Assembly: GCF_016587415.1 (NCBI RefSeq)
Contig: NZ_BNJI01000001.1
Location: forward strand, 1,465,501-1,529,500
Source of the DNA: Ktedonobacter sp. SOSP1-85
GTDB lineage: Bacteria > Chloroflexota > Ktedonobacteria > Ktedonobacterales > Ktedonobacteraceae
DNA: 64,000 nt
Direction of reading: 5' to 3'
A model generated the notes under the pieces. That model ran no database searches and had not been told where the DNA came from. It saw only the letters and a list, made by a program, of their open reading frames with translations. The position numbers and the translations under genes are program-made. This document shows, piece after piece, positions 17,367 to 25,264 of the stretch. Positions within the stretch are counted from its first letter, which is position 1. Each line of letters starts with the position of its first letter.

Positions 17367-17903
17367 ATGGCCCGGGTGGAAACAAAGGAATGTACTTGGT
17401 CCTTTGAGCAAATCTACGACGAATATAAGACAGCTATTTATAACTATGTCTATCATTTAGTGGGTGACCGCGAACAGGCTGACGATCTAACGCAAGACAC
17501 GTTCTTGAAGGCCTTTCGCGCCCTTCCTAAAATGGATTCTAATCTCAAATTGTCGGCCTGGCTCTATCGTATCGCGACGAATACCGCTTATGATGCGCTC
17601 CGTCGTCGCAAGTTGATTGCCTGGTTACCCTGGCAAGATCTCGATCATGAACCAGCCGATGTTGAGAGCGCGGATCCACAGGAAATTTATGGCACCACTG
17701 AGCTGGTACGTGCCGCGCTTCGCCGTATGCCTCAACAATATAGGGCGGCCCTCATCCTCTATACACAGGAGGGGTTCTCCTATAGCGAGATCGCACACAC
17801 CCTCAACATCGCTGAGAGCGGCGTTAAAATGTACCTATCGCGCGCGCGTCAGTCCTTTCGAGAGCATTATCGGTCCTTGGAACAGGGAGGAGCGGCAAAA
17901 TGA
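17367..17903 (+). CDS. ECF-family RNA polymerase sigma factor (pair 2)
   Basis: A 178-residue group 4 sigma factor, close to the usual ECF length. Region 2 is EQIYDEYKTAIYNYVYHLVG, REQADDLTQDTFLKAFRALP and LSAWLYRIATNTAYDALRRR. Region 4 is LRRMPQQYRAALILYTQEGF and FSYSEIAHTLNIAESGVKMY. Strong likeness to the factor at 5671, including RRRKLIAWLP against RRRLISWLP, marks the two as paralogues, but this copy lacks the long N-terminal tail and linker. It overlaps the anti-sigma gene by ATGA (17900-17903). The intergenic element at 17223-17330 may control it. Confidence 0.93.
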   Translation: MARVETKECTWSFEQIYDEYKTAIYNYVYHLVGDREQADDLTQDTFLKAFRALPKMDSNLKLSAWLYRIATNTAYDALRRRKLIAWLPWQDLDHEPADVESADPQEIYGTTELVRAALRRMPQQYRAALILYTQEGFSYSEIAHTLNIAESGVKMYLSRARQSFREHYRSLEQGGAAK

Positions 17904-18499
17904 AATGCGAGCAGGTCAAGGAACTTCTTAGCCCCTACCTTGACGCACAGCTCGCAGCCGATATCTATCAACAGATAACCTGCCACCTTCAATATTGCCG
18001 CTCCTGTAGTGAGGCACTTGCGGATTTTCGCTATTTTGATACTCTACTTGCCCGCATCCCGCGCGTCGCACCAGATGCCTCACTCTATGCACACATCTTC
18101 ACCTCGCCCTCCCGCCAGGTGTCCAGTGGCGCATACGCATCTTCACATACACAGCAGCAAAATACTACCGCAACGTCTCTCCCTCGCTTCGCCAGGGCAG
18201 GGCGTCCACACCTCGTCGCCTTACAGGGAGGGCGCGACCACATCCCTTCTGTCACAACACGACGAGCCAACGATGAGCGCGAGGTCAATACCGATAAAGT
18301 CGCGCTCCCACCAGGCATCCGCCCTCTGCAACCCATCACACCTTCCCACTTACAACCACAGCATTCCATGAAACCTGGGACCCAACAAGGCCGTCCACTC
18401 ACCTTGCTGCTGTTTCTTGGGGCACTCTTTCTCTCCTTCCTCGCAGGCCTCCTCATTGGCATTTATCTATGGACGCCCGTACTGAGCCACTTCATCTAA
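17900..18499 (+). CDS. Zinc-binding anti-sigma factor with C-terminal membrane anchor
   Basis: A 199-residue partner of the preceding ECF factor. The N-terminal CHLQYCRSC (H-x3-C-x2-C at about residues 29-36) is a ZAS motif that binds the sigma factor. A Ser/Pro/Gln-rich linker follows, and a single membrane segment ends the protein (LTLLLFLGALFLSFLAGLLI, residues about 172-192), leaving almost nothing outside. Compared with the anti-sigma protein at 6504, which has a large extracellular domain, this one has no obvious sensor, so its signal must come through the membrane segment or the cytoplasmic side. Translationally coupled by ATGA overlap. Confidence 0.87.
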   Translation: MKCEQVKELLSPYLDAQLAADIYQQITCHLQYCRSCSEALADFRYFDTLLARIPRVAPDASLYAHIFTSPSRQVSSGAYASSHTQQQNTTATSLPRFARAGRPHLVALQGGRDHIPSVTTRRANDEREVNTDKVALPPGIRPLQPITPSHLQPQHSMKPGTQQGRPLTLLLFLGALFLSFLAGLLIGIYLWTPVLSHFI

Positions 18500-18902
18500 A
18501 TGGATTGTTTTCGACGTCCGGGAGCCCTACATTCTCTTTGGTTTCTTTCCTTCCTGCATTTGGCAAAACAAGATTCCTGAAGGGAAAGGCTGACGTTATC
18601 TTGAAACGTGCAAACCTGCAAAAGAGATTTTTCTGTTTTTTTACGTTTTTCACCCTCTTTAATTACTATTTTCAACGAATTTCTGTAGAAACAGAAATTT
18701 GACCTTAAAAGTGATAACTATTTGCGTTCTTATACGTTATAATACATAGGCCTGGGATGGAGAGCGGGGTGTGCGTGAGCAAGCAGATCCACCTCGACGA
18801 GCAGCTTGTAGCGTACATCTACTTTTCCGTGAGACCTTTTCCCCATGGGGTCTGCACGCGCACCTTCCTGGAGCTTCGTGTGTGCAAGTTTGCGTACACG
18901 TG

Positions 18903-18941
18903 GTAAGGGGAGGACGAGCTGGCACCCCGTCCTCTCCTTAC
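18903..18941 (+). promoter_or_regulatory. 14-bp hairpin in the leader of the histidine kinase gene
   Basis: Arms 18903-18916 and 18928-18941 pair over 14 positions with one G-U pair; CTTTTCACGG follows. It ends 25 bases before the kinase ATG. It could be an attenuator or a translation-control stem. The rest of the 467-base gap (18500-18966) shows a T-rich stretch and smaller stems such as AGACC...GGTCT at about 18831-18852, and no gene. Confidence 0.4.
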
Positions 18942-18966
18942 TTTTCACGGTGTTAGAAGGGGTCGC

Positions 18967-20640
18967 ATGCGTTTTCTATCAAGATTATTCAAGACAAAGT
19001 TAATAAATGAACAACGACCAACATCAGCTCCACCCTCAAGTCCACATGATGCATTAGAAGCAGAACATGCCTCCAGTCAGCTTACCCAGTCGCTAGCACA
19101 TGAAAATCAAGCCATCGTCGAGCAAATGAACCACCTCCTGCTCATGAATGATGCTTTTATTTCGACACTCCATCTTGAGCCACTCCTTGGTGAGATTGTC
19201 TCACGCCTGGGAACCATCATGCAGTCTACCCATATCGCGTTGCTGCTCTATGGCCGTGAGATGCCTGTGCCCTGGGCTGTTGCCCACTGGGAGCGCCCAA
19301 CAACAGAGAACGGTGCACGGGCACAAGCTAGCGCAGGCGTGACTCCATTCAATGGCATACGCTTTGCCCAGGCCAAAAATATTAGCGTCTACGCCGACCC
19401 AAATCGCGATATTACGCTTGCCGTCACAACAAAGATGGCCGCCTTGCCCGCGCGTGGTAGCATAGCATATAACATGCCAGAGACCAACACCAATAGCGCT
19501 TTCGCGTCTCCGTTCCCCTCATCAGGGGGAATAGAGGCAAGCCGGACTCCCATTCCAGGCTCAGCCCTGCGCGAGCTGGATATGCTCCTGGCACACCTGG
19601 TTATCCAGAGTCAGAAAATCACCTATGGCGAGGATGTCACACTCGTCTACCAGGAGAGCCAGGAGCACTGGGCCGAGCTGGCGCTTGAGATGGGGTACCA
19701 TTCTGTGATCGCGGTCCCGCTCTTGCTCCAGGATCAGGCAATTGGCGCAATAATGCTCTATGCGCAGGAGCCACGGCCTATTCGTAACCACGAAACCTTC
19801 CTGCTCAGCTCAGCCTCTATTCAGGCTTCAATGGCCATCCAGAATACGCTGCTCTTCTCCGAACTCAAGGAGAAAAACTCAGCCCTGGAACAGGCAAATC
19901 ACTTAAAGTCACAATTTCTGGCCAATGTGACACATGAATTACGCACGCCCCTGCATAGTATTATTAGCTATGGCGCCCTACTGCTGGAAGGCTATGTCGA
20001 GGGTGAGCTAAGCTCAGAGCAGGAAGAACACATTCAATTTATGGTCCGGCGCGCCGAAGACCTCTCACACCTGGTCGACGATATGCTTGACCTCTCAAAA
20101 ATTGAGGCCGACCGCATCGAGATGAAGCCGGAGGCCCTTGAGCTGAACGTTAGCCTGAGCGAAGTCGTCAATCAACTCAAGCCCATGGCGCTCAATAAAG
20201 ACCTGTACCTTAACCTGGAGTGCGACCCCCAGGTTCCCAAAGTGCTTGCGGACAGCCATCGCCTGCGCCAGATCGTACTCAACCTGGTTTCAAATGCCTT
20301 AAAGTTTACCGAAAAAGGGGGCGTGACGATCCATTGCCAGCATATGCCCGAACGCGCCCAGGTCCTGATCTCGGTGCATGACACCGGTATTGGCATCTCG
20401 CCAGCCGCCCTGGGATATATCTTTGAAGCGTTTCGCCAGGCCGATGGAAGTACAACGCGCCGCTTTGGCGGTACTGGCCTGGGCCTGACCATTGCGCGAA
20501 AACTGATCGAGTTACAGGGCGGGGAAATAGCCGTCGAGAGCATTCCTGGCCGAGGATCAACCTTTGCCTTTACCTTGCCCGTCGCCGCATCCGTTAGCCC
20601 GTCTACACACACACCCGAAGCGCAGCGCCCATTGGCGTAA
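18967..20640 (+). CDS. GAF-domain sensor histidine kinase
   Basis: A 557-residue soluble-looking sensor kinase. Residues about 60-300 form a GAF-like sensor region with an inserted low-complexity stretch. QFLANVTHELRTPLHSIISY carries the phospho-accepting His of HisKA. The ATPase domain shows LNLVSNALKFTEKGG (N box), VHDTGIGIS (G1), RRFGGTGLGLTIARKL (G2) and a C-terminal FAFTLPVA. No membrane segment is evident, so it should sense a cytoplasmic ligand through GAF. AAGGGG lies before the ATG. The response-regulator gene follows after 53 bases and is its likely partner. Confidence 0.93.
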   Translation: MRFLSRLFKTKLINEQRPTSAPPSSPHDALEAEHASSQLTQSLAHENQAIVEQMNHLLLMNDAFISTLHLEPLLGEIVSRLGTIMQSTHIALLLYGREMPVPWAVAHWERPTTENGARAQASAGVTPFNGIRFAQAKNISVYADPNRDITLAVTTKMAALPARGSIAYNMPETNTNSAFASPFPSSGGIEASRTPIPGSALRELDMLLAHLVIQSQKITYGEDVTLVYQESQEHWAELALEMGYHSVIAVPLLLQDQAIGAIMLYAQEPRPIRNHETFLLSSASIQASMAIQNTLLFSELKEKNSALEQANHLKSQFLANVTHELRTPLHSIISYGALLLEGYVEGELSSEQEEHIQFMVRRAEDLSHLVDDMLDLSKIEADRIEMKPEALELNVSLSEVVNQLKPMALNKDLYLNLECDPQVPKVLADSHRLRQIVLNLVSNALKFTEKGGVTIHCQHMPERAQVLISVHDTGIGISPAALGYIFEAFRQADGSTTRRFGGTGLGLTIARKLIELQGGEIAVESIPGRGSTFAFTLPVAASVSPSTHTPEAQRPLA

Positions 20641-20693
20641 AATCAGAACCAGACAAAAACCATTGACAGACTACACATCAGGAGAGGTAGATA

Positions 20694-21089
20694 GTGATGT
20701 TTAAAAGTACGCCACCAGCCACACCACAACGTACCATCCTCATTATTGAAAATGAGATCTCAAACCGCATCTTGATTGAACGCGTGTTATCGACGCGTGG
20801 CTATCGTTGTATCTCGGCCTCCAATGGACGCGAGGCCCTCTCCATTCTTGATCGTGAACACGCCGATCTTATCCTGACTGATCTCTCCATGCCCGTGCTG
20901 GATGGCTATCGTACTACCCAGCTCATACGCTCTCGGCCCGACATGCAGCAGATACCCATTATCGCGGTTACTGCCTACGCCTTACATGACGAAGGAGAGG
21001 CTGCCCGCGAAATCGGATGCACAGAGTACCTGACCAAGCCTTTCAAGCCACGCCAGCTGCTTGAAATTGTTGAGCGACTGCTTCCCTGA
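20694..21089 (+). CDS. Single-domain response regulator (CheY/DivK-like)
   Basis: A receiver domain without output domain, 131 residues. LIIENEISNRILIERVLSTR replaces the usual Asp-Asp acidic pair with Glu-Asn, LILTDLSMPVLDGYR holds the phospho-acceptor Asp, IIAVTAYA the Thr switch and EYLTKPF the conserved Lys. Such stand-alone receivers act by protein-protein contact. It follows the GAF kinase on the same strand and likely accepts its phosphate. GTG at 20694 or ATG at 20697 could start it; GGAGAGG lies just upstream. Confidence 0.92.
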   Translation: MMFKSTPPATPQRTILIIENEISNRILIERVLSTRGYRCISASNGREALSILDREHADLILTDLSMPVLDGYRTTQLIRSRPDMQQIPIIAVTAYALHDEGEAAREIGCTEYLTKPFKPRQLLEIVERLLP

Positions 21090-21330
21090 AGAGATAGTCT
21101 ATAGTAAAAATAAGCGCTTTGACCTTGCGGAAAGCTGGCAAACTGCAATATCATACAGAGTGTACCCATCCCATACATACGCGACAATCTTAGCCGCGGT
21201 GTTTATTTGTCCTCTATCGCCCGATTCAGCCTTGAACAGTAGCGATAGCAGAGAAGGCAATCTTCTCGTCTTGCGAACCAGGAGCCAGAACCCGTATCAA
21301 GCGACGAGAAGGTTCCTAGAAGGTGTTTGT

Positions 21331-22833
21331 ATGGATCTTCTTGTAACAACCCAATCCTTAAACAAAATCTCAAGCGATGTCCTCGTCATCACGGCCACGC
21401 GTGCCACTGGTGAGGCAAAGGGCATCCAGCTCTCCTCCTCCGGACAGGCCATTGACCAGGCCCTGGGTGGCGTCATTAGCGAATGTGGCACAAACGAAGA
21501 GTTCAAGGGCAACACGGGTGAACTGCTCTCCATCCACACGCTGGGGAAGCTAGCAGCTAAGCGCATCCTGGTTGTTGGTCTTGGCGCAGCAGAGAAGGTC
21601 GAGCCACAGGCGCTACGCAAAATTGGCGCCAGCATCGTCCGTCACCTGCATAGCACCAATGCCCGCAGCGCGACCCTGGCCCTTGCAGAGGGTTCCGCGG
21701 TCTCAGAGGCCGCGCAGGCCCTGACCGAGGGTCTTTTCCTCGGTGCCTACGCGTTCCGCAAGTACCAGCAGAATCAGAACGGAGAGCGCAAGCTCAAAGA
21801 CGTTCAACTACAAACCTCCGAGAGTAATAAAGCTGCCGTCGAAGAGGGCGTGCAGAAGGGCAAGATCTTCGCGGAAGCCACCAACTTTGCCCGCGATCTC
21901 GTCAACGAGCCTCCACGCGTCCTGACCCCCACCGAGCTTGCCAACCGGGCCAGCGCCATGGCGCAACAATACGGCCTGGAGTGCGAGATCTTCGACCAGG
22001 CGAAGATTGAATCTCTAGGCATGGGTGGCATCCTTGGAGTCACCCAGGGCAGTGTCGAACCACCACACTTCATCATTCTGCGCTACCGTGGCGCCCCTGA
22101 GAGCCAGGAGAAGGGTCTGGCCTTCGTCGGCAAGGGCATCACCTTCGATAGTGGTGGCCTCTCCCTTAAGCCCGCTGGCAGCATGGAGACGATGAAGAGC
22201 GACATGGGTGGTGCCGCCGCCGCTATCGGTGCCATGCAGGCCATCGCCGCGCTCAAGCCAAAAACCAATGTCACGGCCTTCGTGCCCACCTGCGAAAATA
22301 TGCCCAGTGGAAGCGCCTTCCGTCCAGGCGACGTATTACGTCTCATGAACGGCAAAACTATTGAGATTCTCAATACCGATGCCGAGGGGCGCCTCATCCT
22401 GGCCGATGCGCTCTCCTATGCTTCACAGGAAGGTCATTCACCAATCATCGACCTGGCAACGCTCACAGGTGGTATCGTCGTTGCGCTCGGTAACGTCATG
22501 TCGGGCCTCTTCAGCAATGATGAGGGTCTACAGCAGGAGATCATTGCGGCAGGCCAGGCCGTAGGTGAGAAATACTGGGCCATGCCCCTCGACGAGGAAT
22601 ATGGCGAACTGGTCAAGAGCGATATCGCTGACGTCAAACAGACAGGTGGTCGCGGCGCCTCCTCTGTGACGGCGGCCAAGATCCTCGAACATTTTGTGGG
22701 CAACGGCGCGAAGTGGGCGCACCTGGATATTGCAGGCACAGCCTTCTCTGAGAACGCCAAAAACATGGAGAAAGGCGGCACAGGCTTCGGTGTCCGCACC
22801 CTGACAGAACTGGCCCTCAGAAGCGCACGCTAG
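21331..22833 (+). CDS. pepA: Leucyl aminopeptidase, M17 family
   Basis: A cytoplasmic two-metal aminopeptidase that removes N-terminal residues from peptides; 500 residues, typical. The catalytic half contains FVGKGITFDSGGLSLKPAGS (metal-binding Lys and Asp), MKSDMGGAAA, the signature NTDAEGRLILADALSYA and the LATLTGGIVVALG segment. The ATG at 21331 is preferred because GAAGG lies 7 bases upstream and the family N-terminus fits. The frame stays open upstream into the response regulator, but that extension is not family-like. A terminator follows at 22862-22910. Confidence 0.95.
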   Translation: MDLLVTTQSLNKISSDVLVITATRATGEAKGIQLSSSGQAIDQALGGVISECGTNEEFKGNTGELLSIHTLGKLAAKRILVVGLGAAEKVEPQALRKIGASIVRHLHSTNARSATLALAEGSAVSEAAQALTEGLFLGAYAFRKYQQNQNGERKLKDVQLQTSESNKAAVEEGVQKGKIFAEATNFARDLVNEPPRVLTPTELANRASAMAQQYGLECEIFDQAKIESLGMGGILGVTQGSVEPPHFIILRYRGAPESQEKGLAFVGKGITFDSGGLSLKPAGSMETMKSDMGGAAAAIGAMQAIAALKPKTNVTAFVPTCENMPSGSAFRPGDVLRLMNGKTIEILNTDAEGRLILADALSYASQEGHSPIIDLATLTGGIVVALGNVMSGLFSNDEGLQQEIIAAGQAVGEKYWAMPLDEEYGELVKSDIADVKQTGGRGASSVTAAKILEHFVGNGAKWAHLDIAGTAFSENAKNMEKGGTGFGVRTLTELALRSAR

Positions 22834-22861
22834 GCGCGTCATACGCCAAAATCAGGAAACA

Positions 22862-22910
22862 AGAGAGGCCCTCGCTCCCTAACATATACGTCAGGGAGTG
22901 AGAGCCTCTC
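22862..22910. terminator. Terminator between pepA and the permease gene
   Basis: Arms of 17 bases (AGAGGCCCTCGCTCCCT with its near complement containing two G-U pairs). It lies between convergent genes. It can serve both strands. Confidence 0.75.
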
Positions 22911-22948
22911 TCTGTACCTGACATTTCAGGTACGCGTCTGATCCTTCA

Positions 22949-23908
22949 CTAATCGAGTTTAATGCGTGGATCAACGACGGTGTAGAGCAAGTCAGAGATG
23001 AGGTTGCCCAGAACGACACAGGCCGCAACCAGCAACACTGAAGCTTGAATGACAGGATAATCACGGTCGTTAATGGCCTGCAAGCCAGTTGAGGCCACAC
23101 CAGGGATATTGAAGATCTGCTCAATAAAGAATGTACCAGCAATAACCAGGCCAAAGGCCAGGCCAATCGAGGTCACCAGCGGAATGAGAGCATTGCGGAA
23201 GGCGTGACGATAAACGACGACACGCTCAGCCAGGCCCTTCGCACGAGCGGTACGCACATAATCCTGGCGCAGGGTCTCCAGGAGCGTCGTACGCGCGTAA
23301 CGTGAATAGAACGCAAAACCAACAAGCGCGAAAATGAGAATGGGGAAAAGCTTATACTTGATGTCATCAGGCCCGTACTGCCAGAGTTGGCCCCAGTTTG
23401 CCACCGGCCACTGGGCACCAGTCCATTTGTCGAACCAGACAATGCCTACCTGGGCGAAAATGGCAACAATAAACGTTGGCAATGCCCAGCATACCAGGGC
23501 GATACTCATCAATAGGGTATCAACCCATTTATTGGCCTTCAAGGCGCTGACGATACCAACAGGAATACCAAGCACCAGGGTAAGTACAGTCCCCCAGAAG
23601 CCCAATTCAGACGAGTAGGGGATACCCTGAAGAATCAGTTCAGAGACGGGGCGTCCCTGGGTATGGTAAGAATACCCAAAGTCCAGGTGAACGGCGCCAG
23701 TCAAAAAGCGCCAATACTGCTGGTACCAAGGCTGATCCAGGCCATACTGATGTCTTAAGGCCGCATAAAGAACGGGATCCTGGTGCTGACCCAACAGTGC
23801 CCGGATGGGGTCGCCAGGAGCAAGATAACCTAGAATGAAGGTAATAAACGAGACGCAGAGAACGACGAAGAGAAATCCAATGAGCCGCTTCACAAGAAAT
23901 TGAACCAT
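22949..23908 (-). CDS. DppB-like ABC transporter permease (orphan)
   Basis: An inner-membrane permease subunit of the peptide/nickel ABC family, 319 residues. The N-terminus, MVQFLVKRLIGFLFVVLCVS, and AAGD-like LAPGDPIRALLGQHQDP are typical of DppB/OppB. The EAA loop is LRQDYVRTARAKGLAERVVV and YRHAFRNALIPLVTSIGLAF. The C-terminus DLLYTVVDPRIKLD also fits. About six membrane segments are present. No DppC, DppD/F or binding protein adjoins it: pepA is convergent on one side and moaD divergent on the other. It must pair with components encoded elsewhere. AAGGAG lies 6 bases before the ATG. Confidence 0.92.
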   Translation of the reverse strand: MVQFLVKRLIGFLFVVLCVSFITFILGYLAPGDPIRALLGQHQDPVLYAALRHQYGLDQPWYQQYWRFLTGAVHLDFGYSYHTQGRPVSELILQGIPYSSELGFWGTVLTLVLGIPVGIVSALKANKWVDTLLMSIALVCWALPTFIVAIFAQVGIVWFDKWTGAQWPVANWGQLWQYGPDDIKYKLFPILIFALVGFAFYSRYARTTLLETLRQDYVRTARAKGLAERVVVYRHAFRNALIPLVTSIGLAFGLVIAGTFFIEQIFNIPGVASTGLQAINDRDYPVIQASVLLVAACVVLGNLISDLLYTVVDPRIKLD

Positions 23909-24201
23909 GGTGTACTCCTTTTCGCGGAGGAAAGTACTTTGACAGAGGTGTCGGGCGATGGCCTACAATTTCTCAAATATTTCTATTTGCTGCCATTCAC
24001 TATATTTACCAGATTTTCTACGTTCTGGCAAGAGAAATTGAGGGAAATAGCCAAACATTTCCTACTAAAAACAGTTGTTGCTTGTAGATTGCTACTATTC
24101 TATCAGGCTGGTTCTTTCAATTTATATATACTACGTCTCATAGCAGAACAAACATCACCATTTCTAGCAGAAAGTCATCCTTCATCTCCTCTGGTGTTTG
24201 T

Positions 24202-24284
24202 CTCGGCTTGCTACGCGAGCCGAGGGGTAAGGTGTGTGCGTGGAAAACGGCCATGCGGGCCGTTTTCCACGCACACACCTTACC
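24202..24284 (+). repeat. 27-bp perfect hairpin preceded by small hairpin, upstream of moaD
   Basis: A small stem (24202-24211 with 24215-24224, one G-U pair, loop TAC) is followed by a 27-bp perfect stem, arms 24226-24252 and 24258-24284, loop ATGCG. It ends 24 bases before the moaD ATG, in the divergent region between the permease and moaD. There is no T run directly after, though TTATTTTG follows within a few bases. The rest of the 400-base gap (23909-24201) is AT-rich and shows no gene. Confidence 0.75.
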
Positions 24285-24308
24285 TTATTTTGTGCTATAC
24301 TGTGAGCC

Positions 24309-24581
24309 ATGAAAATTCGCATTCGCTATTTTGCCTCCTTACGCGAGGTTACAGGCCAGAGCGACGAGCTACTGGATATGGCCGATGGAACGAGCATCGC
24401 TGAGATCAAAAAAAACCTGGTGACGCGCTATCCGCGTTTACAGGACATCCTGGAGCGCTGCCTCTGCGCGCTCAATCGCGCCTATGTCCCGCCGGAGACA
24501 GCATTGCATGAGAACGACGAGCTGGTCTTTATTCCGCCTATGGGTGGCGGGAGCGAGCCACAAGACAATGGCGCGTCGTAA
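24309..24581 (+). CDS. moaD: Molybdopterin synthase sulfur carrier subunit, with C-terminal extension
   Basis: A ubiquitin-fold carrier that delivers sulfur as a C-terminal Gly-Gly thiocarboxylate for molybdopterin synthesis. MKIRIRYFASLREVTGQSDE and the LVFIPPMGGG segment are typical. The chain does not stop at Gly-Gly: about nine more residues (SEPQDNGAS) follow before the stop, for 90 residues in total. In known MoaD the Gly-Gly must be terminal, so either the tail is trimmed by a protease or this copy is altered. moaE follows after 30 bases on the same strand. The reading frame is intact, with no sign of a frameshift. Confidence 0.85.
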   Translation: MKIRIRYFASLREVTGQSDELLDMADGTSIAEIKKNLVTRYPRLQDILERCLCALNRAYVPPETALHENDELVFIPPMGGGSEPQDNGAS

Positions 24582-24611
24582 ACAATCCATCAGAGACGTC
24601 AGGAGAGATAT

Positions 24612-25025
24612 ATGGAGCCTATTATCCAACTAACCCATGCGCCCCTTGAGCGTGACGCGCTTGTTGCCGCGGTCAGCCATCCCAGCGTAGGCGGCATCGT
24701 CGTCTTCGAAGGGGTTGTACGCGACCATGCGCGCGGAAAACAGGTACGCCACCTGGAATATGAGGCCTATGAAGAGATGGCACGCCAACGCATTCAGGAG
24801 ATTATTGCTGAGGCAGAACAGCGCTGGGGAGTCGAGCGTGTCGCCGTCGCACATCGCTTTGGACGCCTGGAAATCGGAGAGGCCAGCGTGATTATCGTCG
24901 TCGCCAGCCCTCACCGCGCCGAAGCCTTCGATGCCTGCCGCTATATCATCGATACGCTCAAAGCCAGCGTTCCTATCTGGAAAAAAGAGGTCGCCACCAC
25001 TGGAGAGGAATGGGTAGAAGGTTAG
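24612..25025 (+). CDS. moaE: Molybdopterin synthase catalytic subunit
   Basis: The large subunit that inserts sulfur into precursor Z. 137 residues, standard length. VVFEGVVRDHARGKQV carries the RDHxRGK segment, YEAYEEMARQRIQEI the following helix, and VAHRFGRLEIGEASVIIVVA plus the C-terminal SVPIWKKEVATTGEEWVEG hold the active-site Lys region. AGGAGAG precedes the ATG. It forms a two-gene unit with moaD. The last seven codons are also the 5' arm of a 19-bp terminator hairpin that includes the stop codon. Confidence 0.95.
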   Translation: MEPIIQLTHAPLERDALVAAVSHPSVGGIVVFEGVVRDHARGKQVRHLEYEAYEEMARQRIQEIIAEAEQRWGVERVAVAHRFGRLEIGEASVIIVVASPHRAEAFDACRYIIDTLKASVPIWKKEVATTGEEWVEG

Positions 25026-25048
25026 CCCCAACCTTCTACCCATTCCTC
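25005..25048 (+). terminator. 19-bp hairpin overlapping the end of moaE
   Basis: Arms 25005-25023 and 25030-25048 are perfect reverse complements with loop AGCCCC. The left arm is moaE coding sequence; the TAG stop (25023-25025) lies at the loop edge. No T run follows. Confidence 0.75.
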
Positions 25049-25264
25049 TCCACATCGCCCCATCGATCTTCCTTCATCCAGAGTATTTCTTCCTGGCATA
25101 TATCCCCCAAAGCGCCTTTTTTATGGTATATTTTAAGTAAAGAAAACTCCCTTACAATTAACAATGAAGAGTTCAGAGAGTTCAAGGATTTCATTAAAAA
25201 AGCCGCCCTGCCGTGTTCGCCAACGACCTGAGACAGGTCCCCGGATGAAACTTGGAGATCGTTG

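Noticed and set aside
21061..21330. N-terminal extension of the pepA frame overlapping the response regulator
   Set aside because: The extension is not family-like; the ATG at 21331 has a good ribosome site and gives the usual length.
24630..25231. Frames on both strands sharing GRRLxxTFYPFLS
   Set aside because: Translation of the palindrome at the end of moaE.
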